A DNA stretch of 64,000 nucleotides from Gallaecimonas kandeliae (GTDB lineage Bacteria > Pseudomonadota > Gammaproteobacteria > Enterobacterales > Gallaecimonadaceae). A program made the position numbers and the translations under genes. Within the stretch, counting starts at the first letter, position 1; each line of letters opens with the position of its first letter. The stretch covers positions 2,968,501-3,032,500 of the forward strand of contig NZ_CP118480.1 in the NCBI RefSeq assembly GCF_030450055.1, in the 5' to 3' direction. The notes below the pieces were generated by a model. That model saw only the letters and a list, made by a program, of their open reading frames with translations. It made no database searches and was not told the origin of the DNA. This document shows positions 1-9,812 of the stretch, piece after piece.

Positions 1-53
1 AGACCAACCGTTCTACCTGGTATCTGAAGCTGGGCGTACGCTACAGCTTCTAA
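1..53 (+). CDS. C-terminal end of an outer-membrane beta-barrel protein (partial)
   Basis: Only the last 16 codons lie in the window, read in the frame that starts at base 3 and ends with TAA at 51-53. The peptide ends in GVRYSF. The alternating aromatic and polar residues and the C-terminal phenylalanine are the usual outer-membrane assembly signal of beta-barrel proteins. The family cannot be named from so little sequence. A strong terminator follows 20 bases later, so this is the last gene of its transcript. Confidence 0.55.
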   Translation, partial: TNRSTWYLKLGVRYSF

Positions 54-73
54 ACCTGTCGCTTAGCGATATC

Positions 74-99
74 AAAGCCGGCCTTATGGCCGGCTTTTT
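74..99 (+). terminator. Intrinsic terminator of the partial outer-membrane protein gene
   Basis: Arms AAAGCCGGCC and GGCCGGCTTT surround a TTAT loop and are followed by more T residues. It lies directly downstream of the TAA at 53. Confidence 0.8.
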
Positions 100-109
100 C
101 ATGCAAAAG

Positions 110-132
110 AAAAGGCGCCTGAGGCGCCTTTT
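110..132. terminator. Bidirectional terminator between convergent genes
   Basis: Perfect arms AAAAGGCGCC and GGCGCCTTTT flank a TGA loop. A- and T-runs on the two sides make it usable from either direction. On the minus strand it ends the phosphodiesterase gene that stops at 149. Confidence 0.8.
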
Positions 133-148
133 CTTGTACCGGCATTCC

Positions 149-1372
149 CTACTTCAAGGCAGGCAATAGCGGTGCGATATCACCGTCAATCTCGCTCAGC
201 AAGGGAATGCCGAGGATCCTGGCTACCATGGGGTAGACATCCACGTTATCGAAGGGCTTTATTGTCACCCCTTCCTTGAAGGCGGGGCCTTCTGCCACGA
301 AGAGCGCGCCCATGTCCTTGGTGTAGCTGTAGCCGTGGTTGCCATGGTCGCTGCGCTTGTCCAGGGGCTTGTCGGTAAAGAAACGCGGCGCCTGGGTTTC
401 CAGGATGATGTCGGCGATGCGGGGGCTGCCCACATAATGCCGCTCGGCCAGCTCCTGCAGGCTACGGATAACGAAACGCCCTGCTGCTACAGCCTTGAGT
501 TTTTCCTTCTGCTTGGCAATGGCCAGGGCGTCGGTACCTGGCTTGGCGTAGACCAACAGGCGGGTGGACACATTGACCGCCTTGAAACCCGGGCCCAGGG
601 GCAGCTTGGCGATGTCGATACCCTGGGCAGGGTCTATAGGCGTCATGCCATGGTCGGCCAGCACTATGAGATCCACGGGCCCTCTGACCTCTGTCTTGAG
701 GCGCTCCCGCAATTCCCCGATGATGGCGTCCACCCGGTGCACCGCCTCCCGGGTTTGGGGCGCATTTGGGCCATAGCGATGGCCGGCGCTGTCAACTGCA
801 GAGAAGTAGCCGGCGATGAAGCGGGGTCGCTTATCCTTGGGCAGCTTCAGCCAGTCGATGATCTGGTCCACCCGCTGGTGGTAATCGGCATGTTTGGAAT
901 AGTGATAGTAATAGCTGGGCGTCATGCCGCCGTACTGGGCGTCGGACTCGGGCCAGAAGTAGGTGGCGGCCTTGAGACCGTTGAGCTCCGCCAGGTTCCA
1001 AAGGGGAATGCCACTCAGCCAGGTGCTGTCCTTGCCGCCGTCCCCCATCTCGTAGCACTCGCCCCTGTCCTTATCGCAGAAGTCGTTGTCCACTATGCCG
1101 TGGTGCACTGGGTAGAGGCCGGTAACGATGCTCAAGTGGTTGGGGAAGGTCTTGGTGGGATAGGCGGGGCGCATCTGCTCAGCCCTGGCGCCGTGGCGAG
1201 CCATATCGGCAAGGTTGGGGGCGCCGTGCTTCTCTATGTAATCCCAGCGAAAACCGTCCAGGGAGATCATCACAACCGTCTGGCCACTGTCGTGGGTGGG
1301 GTGATGGCTGGGAGTAGATTGGCAGCCCGCCAAAACAGCGGCAGCCGTCAGGGATAGCCATAGCTTTTTCAT
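149..1372 (-). CDS. Ectonucleotide pyrophosphatase/phosphodiesterase-type lipoprotein
   Basis: The 407-residue protein begins with a lipoprotein signal ending in LAGC, so it should be lipid-anchored and periplasmic. It belongs to the alkaline phosphatase superfamily, type I phosphodiesterase/nucleotide pyrophosphatase branch. ISLDGFRWDY gives the first metal aspartate, PTKTFPNH the nucleophilic threonine, DSAGHRYGP and LADHGM further metal ligands, and DHGNHGY the distal histidines. These enzymes cleave phosphodiester or pyrophosphate bonds in nucleotides; the substrate here is unknown. The ATG at 1372 is the only start that keeps the signal peptide. The gene appears monocistronic, with terminators on both sides. 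Confidence 0.85.
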   Translation of the reverse strand: MKKLWLSLTAAAVLAGCQSTPSHHPTHDSGQTVVMISLDGFRWDYIEKHGAPNLADMARHGARAEQMRPAYPTKTFPNHLSIVTGLYPVHHGIVDNDFCDKDRGECYEMGDGGKDSTWLSGIPLWNLAELNGLKAATYFWPESDAQYGGMTPSYYYHYSKHADYHQRVDQIIDWLKLPKDKRPRFIAGYFSAVDSAGHRYGPNAPQTREAVHRVDAIIGELRERLKTEVRGPVDLIVLADHGMTPIDPAQGIDIAKLPLGPGFKAVNVSTRLLVYAKPGTDALAIAKQKEKLKAVAAGRFVIRSLQELAERHYVGSPRIADIILETQAPRFFTDKPLDKRSDHGNHGYSYTKDMGALFVAEGPAFKEGVTIKPFDNVDVYPMVARILGIPLLSEIDGDIAPLLPALK

Positions 1373-1470
1373 CTAAAGTCCTGTGTTTTGCCAAAAACCC
1401 TTTTTTATCAGGCTTCAATGGCAAATACAGGACAAAGCGACGGACGACCTTAGCGCTGGGGTACAGGCAC

Positions 1471-1498
1471 AAAAAAAAGCCCGCTTAGCGGGCTTTTT
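1471..1498 (-). terminator. Terminator of the nqr operon
   Basis: Arms AAGCCCGC and GCGGGCTT with a TTA loop lie just after the nqrM stop in the minus direction. A run of eight T residues follows on that strand. Confidence 0.8.
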
Positions 1499-1511
1499 CC
1501 ATTGGATGGCA

Positions 1512-1748
1512 TCAGAGGATGCGGTTCTCGTTCCAGAGGGCTTCCTTGGCCTTGCGTTTGGCCTCTTCTTTGGCCATGCGTTTCTTCCTGTTGTCACAGG
1601 GATCAGGGCAGTCACAGGCCTTCTTCAGGCCCAACCCGGCAATGCCGCCGCAGGAACCGGAGATGCTCTTCTTCTGGAAGATGTATCCCACCGCCATGGC
1701 CAGGATCACCAGCAGGAAAAGGCCGAATGTGTACACAAAAACCATCAT
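1512..1748 (-). CDS. nqrM: Na+-NQR maturation factor NqrM
   Basis: A 78-residue protein with one N-terminal membrane segment, then a cysteine cluster (SCGG...ACDCPDPCD) and a basic tail. This is the NqrM (DUF539) pattern. NqrM is needed to place iron in the Cys4 site between NqrD and NqrE. It is the last gene of the operon, and its start overlaps the apbE stop. Two adjacent ATG codons (1748 and 1745) are possible starts, differing by one methionine. Confidence 0.92.
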   Translation of the reverse strand: MMVFVYTFGLFLLVILAMAVGYIFQKKSISGSCGGIAGLGLKKACDCPDPCDNRKKRMAKEEAKRKAKEALWNENRIL

Positions 1749-2770
1749 CAGTGCCTCGATACCAGGTAGGGCTTGAAGTTGTCAGTGTAACGCTCTTCGA
1801 AGCCTGAGTCAGTCTTGACCACCAGGAACACGGCCAGACCCTGATCCTTGGCAAGTTCCAGGCCCTTTTCCGGCCCCAATACGCTGACGGCGGTGGAGAA
1901 GCCGTCGGCCACCATGCAGGTGGGCGCTACGACGGTAACGGAAACCAGGCGGTTCTGGATAGGCTTGCCGGTGCGGGCATCGATGAGGTGTGAATAGCGG
2001 ACGCCGTTTTCCTCGAAATAGTTGCGGTAGTCGCCACTGGTGGCCACCGCCATGTTACCCGGGGTAATGACTTCCTGTACCGCTTCGCCGTTCACGTCGG
2101 GCTTCTCTATGGCGATACGCCAAGCCTCGCCCTTGGGCTTACTGCCGTGGACCCGGACTTCACCACCGATCTCCACCACATAGTTGGCGATACCCAGGGA
2201 CTCCAGGTATTCGCCCACCACGTCCACTCCATAGCCCTTGGCGATGGAGGAGAGGTTGACGTTGATGTCGCCACGGTCTTTCACGAGGGTATTGCCCACC
2301 ACATGCAGCTTGTCCTGGCCCACCTCGCTCATGCGCTGGGCCAGCTCGGCGTCGGTCGGCACCCGCTCCGGGCGCTTCTCCGGGCCGAAGCTCCAGAGGT
2401 TGACCACGGGGCCTATGGTGACGTCGTAGGCCCCTTCGCTGAGCTTACCGATGCGCAGCGCCTCGCCGATCACCTTGGCGGTAGCGGGGCTGACCGGGAA
2501 GGGCTGGGTGCTGCTGGATTTGTTGAAACGGGACAGCTCTGAGTCCGGCTGGTAGTGGGACATCTGGTTGTTCACCTGTACCAACCTGGCGTCGATAGCC
2601 GCCTTGACGTCTTGTGGCGCCGGCAAGCCGCCACCATCGTAGTAGGAGATGTGGTAGCCGGTGCCCATGGTACGGCCGGCCAGTTTCACTTCGGCCGGCT
2701 GCTGTGAACAGGCCACCAATAAAAAGGCTAGCCCGAAGGCCAGCCATTTAATTACTGCTTTGAATTGCAT
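1748..2770 (-). CDS. apbE: FAD:protein FMN transferase ApbE
   Basis: A 340-residue lipoprotein (LLVACSQQ lipobox) with the ApbE opening GRTMGTGYHISYY and the conserved stretch VNLSSIAKGYGVD. ApbE transfers FMN from FAD to a threonine in the SGAT motif of NqrB and NqrC; both targets are encoded upstream in this operon. It acts in the periplasm and needs Mg2+. It lies six bases after nqrF and overlaps nqrM, which fits co-expression with the complex it matures. Confidence 0.93.
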   Translation of the reverse strand: MQFKAVIKWLAFGLAFLLVACSQQPAEVKLAGRTMGTGYHISYYDGGGLPAPQDVKAAIDARLVQVNNQMSHYQPDSELSRFNKSSSTQPFPVSPATAKVIGEALRIGKLSEGAYDVTIGPVVNLWSFGPEKRPERVPTDAELAQRMSEVGQDKLHVVGNTLVKDRGDINVNLSSIAKGYGVDVVGEYLESLGIANYVVEIGGEVRVHGSKPKGEAWRIAIEKPDVNGEAVQEVITPGNMAVATSGDYRNYFEENGVRYSHLIDARTGKPIQNRLVSVTVVAPTCMVADGFSTAVSVLGPEKGLELAKDQGLAVFLVVKTDSGFEERYTDNFKPYLVSRH

Positions 2771-2776
2771 GGGGTA

Positions 2777-4000
2777 TTAACCACCGAAATCGTCGAGCAG
2801 GATGTTCTCGTCTTCGACGCCCAGATCCTTGAGCATCTTGATGACGGAGGCGTTCATGATCGGCGGACCACACATGTAGTACTCGCAATCTTCCGGCGCA
2901 TCGTGGTTCTTGAGATGGTTCTCGAAGACCACGTTATGGATGAAGCCGGTGTAGCCATCCCAGTTGTCCTCGGGTTGAGGATCGGACAGGGCCACGTGCC
3001 AGTTGAAGTTGTCGTTCTCCGCTTGCAGCATGTCGAAATCTTCCACGTAGAACATTTCGCGCTTGGAGCGGGCGCCGTACCAGAAGGTGATCTTGCGCTT
3101 GGACTTCAGGCGGCGCAGCTGATCGAAGATGTGGCTACGCATGGGGGCCATGCCGGCACCACCGCCGATGAAGACCATCTCGGCTTCGGTTTCCTTGGCG
3201 AAGAATTCACCGAAGGGACCGGAGATGGTGACCTTGTCGCCGGGCTTGAGGGACCAGATGTAGGAAGACATCTTGCCGCAAGGCAGGCTCAGGTTGTTGG
3301 GCGGCGGAGTGGCGATACGGACGTTGAGCATGATGATGCCCTTCTCGTCCGGGTAGTTGGCCATGGAGTAGGCACGGATGGTGGTGTCATCCACCTTGGA
3401 CTCCAGGTTGAAGAAGCCGAAACGCTCCCAGTCGGGGCGGTACTGCTCCGGCACATCGAAGTCTTTGTACTTGATGTGGTGCGGCGGCGCCTCGATCTGG
3501 ATGTAACCACCGGCACGGAAGGGAACGTCTTCGCCTTCGGGGATGCCCAGCTTCAGCTCTTTGATGAAGGTGGCCTTGTTGTCATTGGAGATCACAGTGC
3601 ATTCCCACTGTTTCACGCCAAAGATTTCCTCGGGCACTTCGATCTTCATGTCCTGCTTAACGGCAACCTGGCAGGACAGGCGGCAGCCTTCTTTGGCTTC
3701 ACGCTTGTTGATGTGTGACTGTTCGGTGGGCAGGATGTCGCCACCGCCCTCTTCCACGATCACGCGGCACTGGCCACAGGTACCACCGCCACCACAGGCG
3801 GAGGAGACGAAGATACCGCTGGAGGCCAGGGCGCCCAGCAGTTTGCCACCGGCAGGCACCTTGATGGCCTTGTCCGGATCGTTGTTAATGGTGATGGTGA
3901 CGTCACCTTCTGCGACCAATTTGGCGCGGGCAGCCAGGATCAAGGCTACCAGCACCATGACGATCAGGGTGAACATACCTACGCCGAGAATGATTTCCAT
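2777..4000 (-). CDS. nqrF: Na+-translocating NADH:quinone reductase subunit F
   Basis: The 407-residue NADH-oxidising subunit. It has one N-terminal membrane helix, then a 2Fe-2S ferredoxin domain ([10 protein letters not shown] with an upstream and a downstream Cys), an FAD domain (RAYSMANY) and an NADH domain ([13 protein letters not shown]). It ends in LLDDFGG, the normal C terminus of the family. Electrons enter here as hydride from NADH and pass through FAD and the iron-sulfur cluster. An AAGGA Shine-Dalgarno precedes the ATG at 4000. Confidence 0.96.
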   Translation of the reverse strand: MEIILGVGMFTLIVMVLVALILAARAKLVAEGDVTITINNDPDKAIKVPAGGKLLGALASSGIFVSSACGGGGTCGQCRVIVEEGGGDILPTEQSHINKREAKEGCRLSCQVAVKQDMKIEVPEEIFGVKQWECTVISNDNKATFIKELKLGIPEGEDVPFRAGGYIQIEAPPHHIKYKDFDVPEQYRPDWERFGFFNLESKVDDTTIRAYSMANYPDEKGIIMLNVRIATPPPNNLSLPCGKMSSYIWSLKPGDKVTISGPFGEFFAKETEAEMVFIGGGAGMAPMRSHIFDQLRRLKSKRKITFWYGARSKREMFYVEDFDMLQAENDNFNWHVALSDPQPEDNWDGYTGFIHNVVFENHLKNHDAPEDCEYYMCGPPIMNASVIKMLKDLGVEDENILLDDFGG

Positions 4001-4039
4001 CGACTTATCCTTTGCGTTTTGGGCACGGCAGAGCCGCGC

Positions 4040-4636
4040 TTACAACTGAACCCCAGAGAGAGACATAAAGCCAAGCGCCATCAGGCCAGCGGTGATGAAC
4101 ACGCTGCCCAGGCCACGCACGCCTTCCGGCATGTCGGCATACTTGAGCTTCTCGCGGATACCCGCCAGCAGCACTATGGCCAGCATCCAGCCGAAGCCGG
4201 AGCCGAAGCCGTAGACCACGGACTCGCCGAAGGTGTACTCGCGCAGTGCCATGAAGGAAACGGCACCGAAGATGGCGCAGTTAACGGTGATCAGCGGCAG
4301 GAAGATACCCAGGGCGTTGTACAGTGCCGGGAAGTACTTATCCAGGATCATCTCCAGGATCTGCACTATGGCCGCGATGACGCCGATCCAGGTGATGAAG
4401 CTCAGGAAGCTGAGATCCATGCCTTTGACCAGGGCGTCAGGAGCCAGGATGTAATGGGTAACCAGCTGGTTAACCGGTACAGAGATGGTCAGTACCACGG
4501 TAACGGCGATACCCAGGCCCATGGCGGTGGAGATCTTCTTGGACACGGCCAGGAAGGTACACATGCCAAGGAAGAAGGACAGCGCCATGTTCTCGATGAA
4601 GATCGAGCGGACCAAGAGGCTGATGTAATGTTCCAC
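4040..4636 (-). CDS. nqrE: Na+-NQR subunit E
   Basis: A 198-residue integral membrane protein with about six hydrophobic helices. It begins [13 protein letters not shown] and contains the conserved CTFLAV and NCAIFG segments whose cysteines help ligand the membrane Fe site with NqrD. The start is GTG at 4636, preceded by AAGGAG nine bases upstream. It lies five bases after nqrD. Confidence 0.96.
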   Translation of the reverse strand: MEHYISLLVRSIFIENMALSFFLGMCTFLAVSKKISTAMGLGIAVTVVLTISVPVNQLVTHYILAPDALVKGMDLSFLSFITWIGVIAAIVQILEMILDKYFPALYNALGIFLPLITVNCAIFGAVSFMALREYTFGESVVYGFGSGFGWMLAIVLLAGIREKLKYADMPEGVRGLGSVFITAGLMALGFMSLSGVQL

Positions 4637-4641
4637 GGCTA

Positions 4642-5274
4642 TTACTCCTTAGGCTCGACTTGCTCGGGACGCAGGGTCCGCAGCAGCCAGATCAGGCTAC
4701 CGATGATGAAGAAGGCGCTGGGGGGCAGCAGCAGCAGGCCGTTGGCCTGGTACCAGCCACCGTCCTTGATCAGGGGCAGCACGTGGATACCGAAGACGGT
4801 GCCGGAACCGAACAGTTCACGGATGAAACCGACGGTCAGCAGCATGGCGCTGTAGCCAAGGCCGTTACCGATGCCGTCCAGGAAGGACATCAACGGCGGG
4901 CTCTTCATGGCGTAGGCTTCGGCGCGGCCCATCACGATGCAGTTGGTGATGATAAGGCCGACGAAGACCGACAGTTCCTTGGACAGCTCATAGGCGTAGG
5001 CCCGCAGGATCTGGTCAACCACGATAACCAGGGAAGCGATGATGGCCATCTGGACGATGATCCGCACGCTGTTGGGGATGTGGTTGCGGATCAGCGAGAT
5101 GAACAGGTTGGAAAAACCGGTGACCAGGGTCAGGGCGATACCCATGACGAAGGCCTTGTCCATACGGCCGGTTACCGCCAGCGCCGAACAGATACCCAGC
5201 ACCTGCAAGGCGATGGGGTTGTTGGCGAGCAGCGGCCCAAAGAGGACCTTTTTGACTTCTTTGCTGTTAGCCAT
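4642..5274 (-). CDS. nqrD: Na+-NQR subunit D
   Basis: A 210-residue membrane subunit homologous to NqrE and related to RnfE. Conserved features are the ICSALAVT stretch and the [13 protein letters not shown] stretch, each holding an iron-ligand cysteine, plus several hydrophobic helices. NqrD and NqrE form the inverted pair that carries the intramembrane iron centre. It overlaps the end of nqrC by eight bases. Confidence 0.96.
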   Translation of the reverse strand: MANSKEVKKVLFGPLLANNPIALQVLGICSALAVTGRMDKAFVMGIALTLVTGFSNLFISLIRNHIPNSVRIIVQMAIIASLVIVVDQILRAYAYELSKELSVFVGLIITNCIVMGRAEAYAMKSPPLMSFLDGIGNGLGYSAMLLTVGFIRELFGSGTVFGIHVLPLIKDGGWYQANGLLLLPPSAFFIIGSLIWLLRTLRPEQVEPKE

Positions 5275-6061
5275 TGTTCACTTCTCCATTGCGGACCTTA
5301 GCCAGGTAGGGACCATAGCCATTGTCGCTCATCCAGAACTGGAAGGTGTGCTGCACGCCATTGCTGGTGAGGGTAGCGCCGGACAGGGCGTCAACCTTGT
5401 GCAGATCACCTTTAGGCGCGCCGCCCTTGACGACCTGAATGGCAGGCTTGCCGTTGTCGTCATAAAGCTTCTTGCCTACCCACTTGGCCAGCCAGATGGG
5501 GTTCTGCACTTCGCCGCCCAGTCCAGGGGTTTCACCCTGCTCGTAATAGGTCAGGCCGGATACGGTGTCACCGTCGGTCTTGACCGCCACGAAGGCGTAC
5601 ATCATGGACCAGAGGCCGTTGCCGTGGATCGGCAGCACCACAGAGGTCACCTGGCCGGCGTCGTCCTTGGCGAGGTAGACGGAGGCATAGTTGGAACGGC
5701 GCTTCAAGGAAGCCACGTCGATGGCCGGATCCAGTTCGGTGTTGAACTTGGGATCCTTGGCAGCCTTACGCTGGTCGAAGCTGGCGGCGTCTTTGCCGTC
5801 CACTTCCTTGACGTAGTTGCCGGTCTTGAGCTCAACGATGCGCGGCTCGATGTGCTGCTTGTAGACGGCCAGTACTTCCTTGGCGGACATGCCAGGCTTG
5901 AGCAGGCCGGCGGCGCTCAGGATATTTTGCTGCTTGTCCAGCAGCTTGTTCTGTTGCTGGGCAGGCTTGAGGGCCACGGCGGCACCGGAGACCACCACGG
6001 AACAAACCAGGCTGATGGCCAGAACAACGCCTATGGTTTTGCCGATGCTTTCGTTAGACAT
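5267..6061 (-). CDS. nqrC: Na+-NQR subunit C (covalent FMN)
   Basis: The best start is the ATG at 6061 ([13 protein letters not shown]), which gives 264 residues and an eight-base overlap with nqrB. A longer in-frame start at 6109 would read through the end of nqrB and adds no conserved residues. One N-terminal membrane helix is followed by the periplasmic FMN domain. The motif LSGAT near residues 227-230 supplies the threonine that ApbE flavinylates. Confidence 0.95.
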   Translation of the reverse strand: MSNESIGKTIGVVLAISLVCSVVVSGAAVALKPAQQQNKLLDKQQNILSAAGLLKPGMSAKEVLAVYKQHIEPRIVELKTGNYVKEVDGKDAASFDQRKAAKDPKFNTELDPAIDVASLKRRSNYASVYLAKDDAGQVTSVVLPIHGNGLWSMMYAFVAVKTDGDTVSGLTYYEQGETPGLGGEVQNPIWLAKWVGKKLYDDNGKPAIQVVKGGAPKGDLHKVDALSGATLTSNGVQHTFQFWMSDNGYGPYLAKVRNGEVNNG

Positions 6062-7259
6062 TGCGTGCGAGCCTCCGCTTGATGTTGGCCTGAACGACAA
6101 AGTGGTCAAACAAAGGAGCGAAGAGGTTGGCGAACAGAATGGCCAGCATCATGCCTTCCGGGAATGCCGGGTTAACCACACGAATAAGGACAGCCATGGC
6201 GCCGATCAGGATGCCGTAAGCCCACTTACCCTTGTCGGTAAAGGAGGCGGACACCGGATCGGTAGCCATGAACATCATGCCGAAGGCGAAACCGCCCAGC
6301 ACCAGGTGCCAGTACCAAGGCATGGCGAACATGGCGTTGGTGGTGGAACCTACCAGGTTGAAGAAGTAGGCCATGGCCACCATCCCCAGGAAGGTACCCA
6401 GCACGATGCGCCAGGAGGCGATGCGCAGGAAGATCAGGGCCAGGCCGCCGATCAAGATGGCCAGGGTGGAGGTCTCACCCATGGAGCCCTGGATGTTGCC
6501 ATAGAAGGCATCCCACCAGGCACCGTTGAAGGCGTAGTCCATGTGACCAGCCGCAGCTTGGCTCAGGTAGGTGGCGCCGGAGAAGCCATCGACCGCTGTC
6601 CAGGCGCTGTCACCGGACATGTAGGCCGGGTAAGCGAAGAACAGGAAGGCACGGCCGGCCAGGGCCGGGTTCAGGAAGTTACGGCCAGTACCGCCGAAGA
6701 TCTCCTTGCCCAGGACCACACCGAAGGTGATACCCAGGGCAGCCTGCCACAACGGGATGGTGGGAGGCAGGATCAGGGCGAACAGTATGGAGGTCACGAA
6801 GAAGCCTTCGTTCACCTCGTGCTTGCGCACGGAGGCGAACAGCACTTCCCAGAAACCACCGACGATGAAGACAGTGGCATAGACCGGCAGGTAGAAGCAG
6901 GCGCCGTACCACATCATGCTGCCCCAACCGGAGTTGGCGGAGAGCTCACCGCCCAGGGCGTGGAACAGGGCAACCTGCCAGACGTCGGCCAGGTGGTAAC
7001 CGGCGGCCAGGGCGTGCTGCGCCTGGTGGCCGATGTTGTACATGCCGTAGAACATGGCCGGGAACACGCTCAGCCACACCAGGATCATGATGCGCTTCAG
7101 GTCGATGGCATCACGGACATGGGTATGGCCACGGGTGACCTTGCCGGGAGTGTAGAGGATGGTGGCCACAGCTTCGTAAAGCGCATACCACTTCTCGTAT
7201 TTGCCCCCTTTCTCGAATTGGGGCTCGAGTTGCTCGATGAAGTTCTTCAGGCCCATCAT
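6054..7259 (-). CDS. nqrB: Na+-NQR subunit B (covalent FMN, riboflavin)
   Basis: A 401-residue membrane subunit with about ten helices. The motif FSGAT near residues 226-230 carries the threonine for covalent FMN, and the family segment [17 protein letters not shown] is present. NqrB also binds riboflavin and is considered the main sodium-translocating subunit. The start at 7259 overlaps the nqrA stop; the next codon (7256) is also ATG. Extension to 7289 would only add residues overlapping nqrA. Confidence 0.96.
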   Translation of the reverse strand: MMGLKNFIEQLEPQFEKGGKYEKWYALYEAVATILYTPGKVTRGHTHVRDAIDLKRIMILVWLSVFPAMFYGMYNIGHQAQHALAAGYHLADVWQVALFHALGGELSANSGWGSMMWYGACFYLPVYATVFIVGGFWEVLFASVRKHEVNEGFFVTSILFALILPPTIPLWQAALGITFGVVLGKEIFGGTGRNFLNPALAGRAFLFFAYPAYMSGDSAWTAVDGFSGATYLSQAAAGHMDYAFNGAWWDAFYGNIQGSMGETSTLAILIGGLALIFLRIASWRIVLGTFLGMVAMAYFFNLVGSTTNAMFAMPWYWHLVLGGFAFGMMFMATDPVSASFTDKGKWAYGILIGAMAVLIRVVNPAFPEGMMLAILFANLFAPLFDHFVVQANIKRRLARNV

Positions 7260-8593
7260 CAACCTTCCTTCTCGATCTTGGTCAGGCAAGCACGCAGGGC
7301 TGAGCCGTAGTCGTATTTACCCGGGCAGACAAAGGTGCAGAGCGCCAGATCTTCTTCATCCAGCTCCAGGGCACCCAGTTGCTGGGCACTGTCGGTGTCA
7401 CCGCTCAGCAGGTCGCGCAGCAGCAGGGTCGGCAGCACGTCCAGGGGCATCACGCGCTCGTAGTTGCCGATCGGCACCATGGCGCGGGGAGAACCGTTGG
7501 TGGTGGTGCTCATGCCGAACAGCTTGCGACCGAAGTGGCCCAGGTAGGCGCGGGTCACGGAGAACTTGTCGGAGCCCGGCGTCAGCCAGCCCAGGAAGTC
7601 CTTGCTGCGGCCTTCGGGCAGCACGCTCAGTTGCACGTGGTAACGGCCCATGTAGCCATGCACACCGTGGGCTTCGGAACCGCTCAGCACGGAACCGGAG
7701 ATGATACGGTTCTCGCCGTCGCTCAGTTCACCGGCGGTCAGCTCGCTGGTGCTGGCACCCACCAGGGTACGCACCAGGCGAGGCTGCTTGACGCTGGGAC
7801 CGGCCAGGGAGATGACGCGGCTGCTGTCCAGCTTGCCTTCCACGAACAGCTTGCCGACGGCGATGACGTCCTGGTAACCCAGGTGCCAGACCACACGGCT
7901 CAGGGAAGCGCCGAACAACTGGTGGATTTGCGTACCGACCAAGCCAGCGGGGTGCGGACCGGTAACATCTTCAACCTGGACGTTGGCGGCTTTCACCTGG
8001 ACATCGCTGCCGGCTGCTTTGCAGACGAACAGTTTGCCACCCAGGCGGGACAGCACGGCCAGGCCGTTGTTGAAGGCGTCGATCTGCTCTTTGATCACCA
8101 CGGCCGGATCAGCTGCCAGGGGGTTGGTATCCAGGGCTGAAACGAAGATGGCAGCGGGGGTGCTGTCGATGGCGGGGATCTTGGAGTAGGGACGGGTACG
8201 CAGGGCGGTCCAGAGACCGGACTCGACCAGTTGGTCCACCACGACCTGGCGGTCTAGGCTGGCCAACTGGGCCGCGTCGTATTGCTGGAAGCTGACTTCG
8301 TCGTCGCCATCGAGCTCGATGACAACAGACTGCAGCACACGCTTCTCGCCGCGGTTGATGGCCACCACCTTGCCGGCGGCGGGGGCAGTGAATTTCACGC
8401 CCGGGTTTTTCTTATCATCGAAAATGATCTGGCCTTTCTTGACGAGATCACCTTCCCGGACGTGCATGGTCGGCCGCATGCCGATGTACTCTTCGCCCAG
8501 GACGGCAACTGTCTTGATGGCTGGACCATCGTGGATCACTTGCTCGGGCGTTCCGCTGATGGGAACGTCAAGTCCTTTCTTGATGGTTATCAT
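7259..8593 (-). CDS. nqrA: Na+-NQR subunit A
   Basis: The first gene of the operon encodes a 444-residue cytoplasmic subunit that starts [14 protein letters not shown] at the ATG at 8593. The family motif [12 protein letters not shown] lies near the C terminus. NqrA contributes to ubiquinone binding at the membrane face. The translational overlap with nqrB supports one polycistronic message for all six subunits, apbE and nqrM. Confidence 0.96.
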   Translation of the reverse strand: MITIKKGLDVPISGTPEQVIHDGPAIKTVAVLGEEYIGMRPTMHVREGDLVKKGQIIFDDKKNPGVKFTAPAAGKVVAINRGEKRVLQSVVIELDGDDEVSFQQYDAAQLASLDRQVVVDQLVESGLWTALRTRPYSKIPAIDSTPAAIFVSALDTNPLAADPAVVIKEQIDAFNNGLAVLSRLGGKLFVCKAAGSDVQVKAANVQVEDVTGPHPAGLVGTQIHQLFGASLSRVVWHLGYQDVIAVGKLFVEGKLDSSRVISLAGPSVKQPRLVRTLVGASTSELTAGELSDGENRIISGSVLSGSEAHGVHGYMGRYHVQLSVLPEGRSKDFLGWLTPGSDKFSVTRAYLGHFGRKLFGMSTTTNGSPRAMVPIGNYERVMPLDVLPTLLLRDLLSGDTDSAQQLGALELDEEDLALCTFVCPGKYDYGSALRACLTKIEKEG

Positions 8594-8721
8594 ACGCACT
8601 TTGCACAACAGTTAAGGGAATTCTGTAGGCTGACCGCCACCCCGAAATGCTTACCTATCCAGGCGGCGAGAAAAGCGTTTGTCTGCCGGGGCTTAGCCCA
8701 GCTTCTTATTACAAGCCGCGT

Positions 8722-8730
8722 ATTTTAGCA
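8722..8730 (-). promoter_or_regulatory. Possible extended -10 promoter of the nqr operon
   Basis: On the minus strand the bases read TGCTAAAAT, an extended -10 element, about 130 bases before the nqrA start. No good -35 hexamer was seen at the usual distance, which is tolerable for an extended -10. The assignment rests on this one match. Confidence 0.3.
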
Positions 8731-8811
8731 CCCCTTCAAGGGCCGTTACCATGGCTATTGCGCCCCCTTTGGCAGATTTCCAGGTGGTGCTGGCAATACC
8801 GGACATGAATA

Positions 8812-8830
8812 AGGCGGCATAATGCCGCCT
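8812..8830 (-). terminator. Perfect palindrome downstream of bolA, probable weak terminator
   Basis: Nine-base arms AGGCGGCAT and ATGCCGCCT flank a single A, twenty bases after the bolA stop. The following minus-strand bases (TATTCATG) make only a poor T-tract, so readthrough into the nqr leader is possible. Confidence 0.5.
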
Positions 8831-8850
8831 CTACAACAGGTCTGCCCAGT

Positions 8851-9168
8851 CTAGCCCAACTTTGAGCCGCCGAGGCAAGCCGGGGACGCCGGCACCTGGC
8901 CGTAGTATTGCTCCCACTCGGCTTCGGTGTAGGTGTGGAGCGCCAGGGCATGGACGGGCCCGGCCAGTTCGTCCGCCAACACCTGGTTGACGGCCCTGTG
9001 GCGGCTGACCAGCCGCTGCCCTTCGAACTCAGCAGAGACAATCACCACCTTGAAATGGGTTTCGGCATCCTTGGGCACGGCGTGCATATGGGATTCGTTG
9101 GTCACGGCCAGGTGGGCCGGCTGGAAGCTGACGTGCAGTTTATCCTCGATATGGCGCTGTACGGACAT
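8851..9168 (-). CDS. bolA: BolA family protein
   Basis: A 105-residue protein with the BolA fold signature: MSVQRHIEDKL, HFKVVIVS, FEGQRLVSRHRAVN and the histidine-containing VHALALHTYT. BolA proteins pair with monothiol glutaredoxins around a 2Fe-2S cluster and in enterics also affect morphology genes. AGGAG precedes the ATG. It lies upstream of nqrA on the same strand. Confidence 0.92.
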   Translation of the reverse strand: MSVQRHIEDKLHVSFQPAHLAVTNESHMHAVPKDAETHFKVVIVSAEFEGQRLVSRHRAVNQVLADELAGPVHALALHTYTEAEWEQYYGQVPASPACLGGSKLG

Positions 9169-9206
9169 GGCTCTACTCCTGAAATAAGGACGCGCTTTTT
9201 ACGTCT

Positions 9207-9803
9207 TCAATGACCGATGTTCAAGGCCCTGACCTGACGAAAGGTCAGGCTGATGCGCCCGTCGGCCACCTTGGCCCTGCTGGGCAGGCCGTGCTGCCAC
9301 TGCTGCTGCAGGCCTGGCCCCATCAGCAACAGGCTGCCGCTCGGCAAGGACACCTTGAAAGAAGGGCCGCCGCCACGGGGCCTGAAGGCCAGCTCCCTTT
9401 CCGCTCCCAGGCTCAGCATGGCGATCACAGGCCCCAATTCCGGCTCGTCATCGCTGTGCCAGCCCATGTGATCCTGCCCGTCCCGGTAATGGTTGGCCAG
9501 CACCGAGTTGAATGGCTGACCGAAAAAGCCGGACAGCTGCACCGCCAGATCCTTGAGCAAAGGGTGCCAGGGGCCAGGGCTGAAGGCCTGGGACGAATAA
9601 GTATAGTGGGCCTCAGGGTCCCCGACCCAGGATTGGCGGCGGGGTATGGGATGGCTCTTGCCGAAGACGGTGAGCTCCGGCTGGGTCCAGCGAAGCTCTA
9701 GCAGTAGCTGCTCAAAGAGGGCCTGGGCTTCACCTGCCGTCATCACCGCCGGCCAGAGCGCCAACTGATCGGGCGGCAAGCGCTGCTGTACCGACAGGCC
9801 CAT
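9207..9803 (-). CDS. AlkB-like 2-oxoglutarate/Fe(II) dioxygenase
   Basis: The true gene is the last 198 codons of a longer open frame, starting at the ATG at 9803, because further upstream it would run antisense through rlmG. The iron site is clear: HSDDE gives the HxD pair (residues 116-118), and WQHGLP with RISLTFR gives the distal His and the 2-oxoglutarate arginine. NHYRDGQDHMGWH is typical of AlkB/ALKBH2-3 type enzymes that repair alkylated DNA bases by oxidative demethylation. It is divergent from rlmG, with only nine bases between the two starts. The substrate is inferred from family membership. Confidence 0.85.
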   Translation of the reverse strand: MGLSVQQRLPPDQLALWPAVMTAGEAQALFEQLLLELRWTQPELTVFGKSHPIPRRQSWVGDPEAHYTYSSQAFSPGPWHPLLKDLAVQLSGFFGQPFNSVLANHYRDGQDHMGWHSDDEPELGPVIAMLSLGAERELAFRPRGGGPSFKVSLPSGSLLLMGPGLQQQWQHGLPSRAKVADGRISLTFRQVRALNIGH

Positions 9804-9812
9804 TGTGTCAAA

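Noticed and set aside
335..1357. Long open frame opposite the phosphodiesterase gene
   Set aside because: It is the antisense of a clear enzyme gene and has no family features; high GC makes such shadow frames common throughout this window.
8594..8735. Riboswitch or leader peptide ahead of nqrA
   Set aside because: No stable multi-stem fold or short frame with a ribosome-binding site could be recognised by eye.
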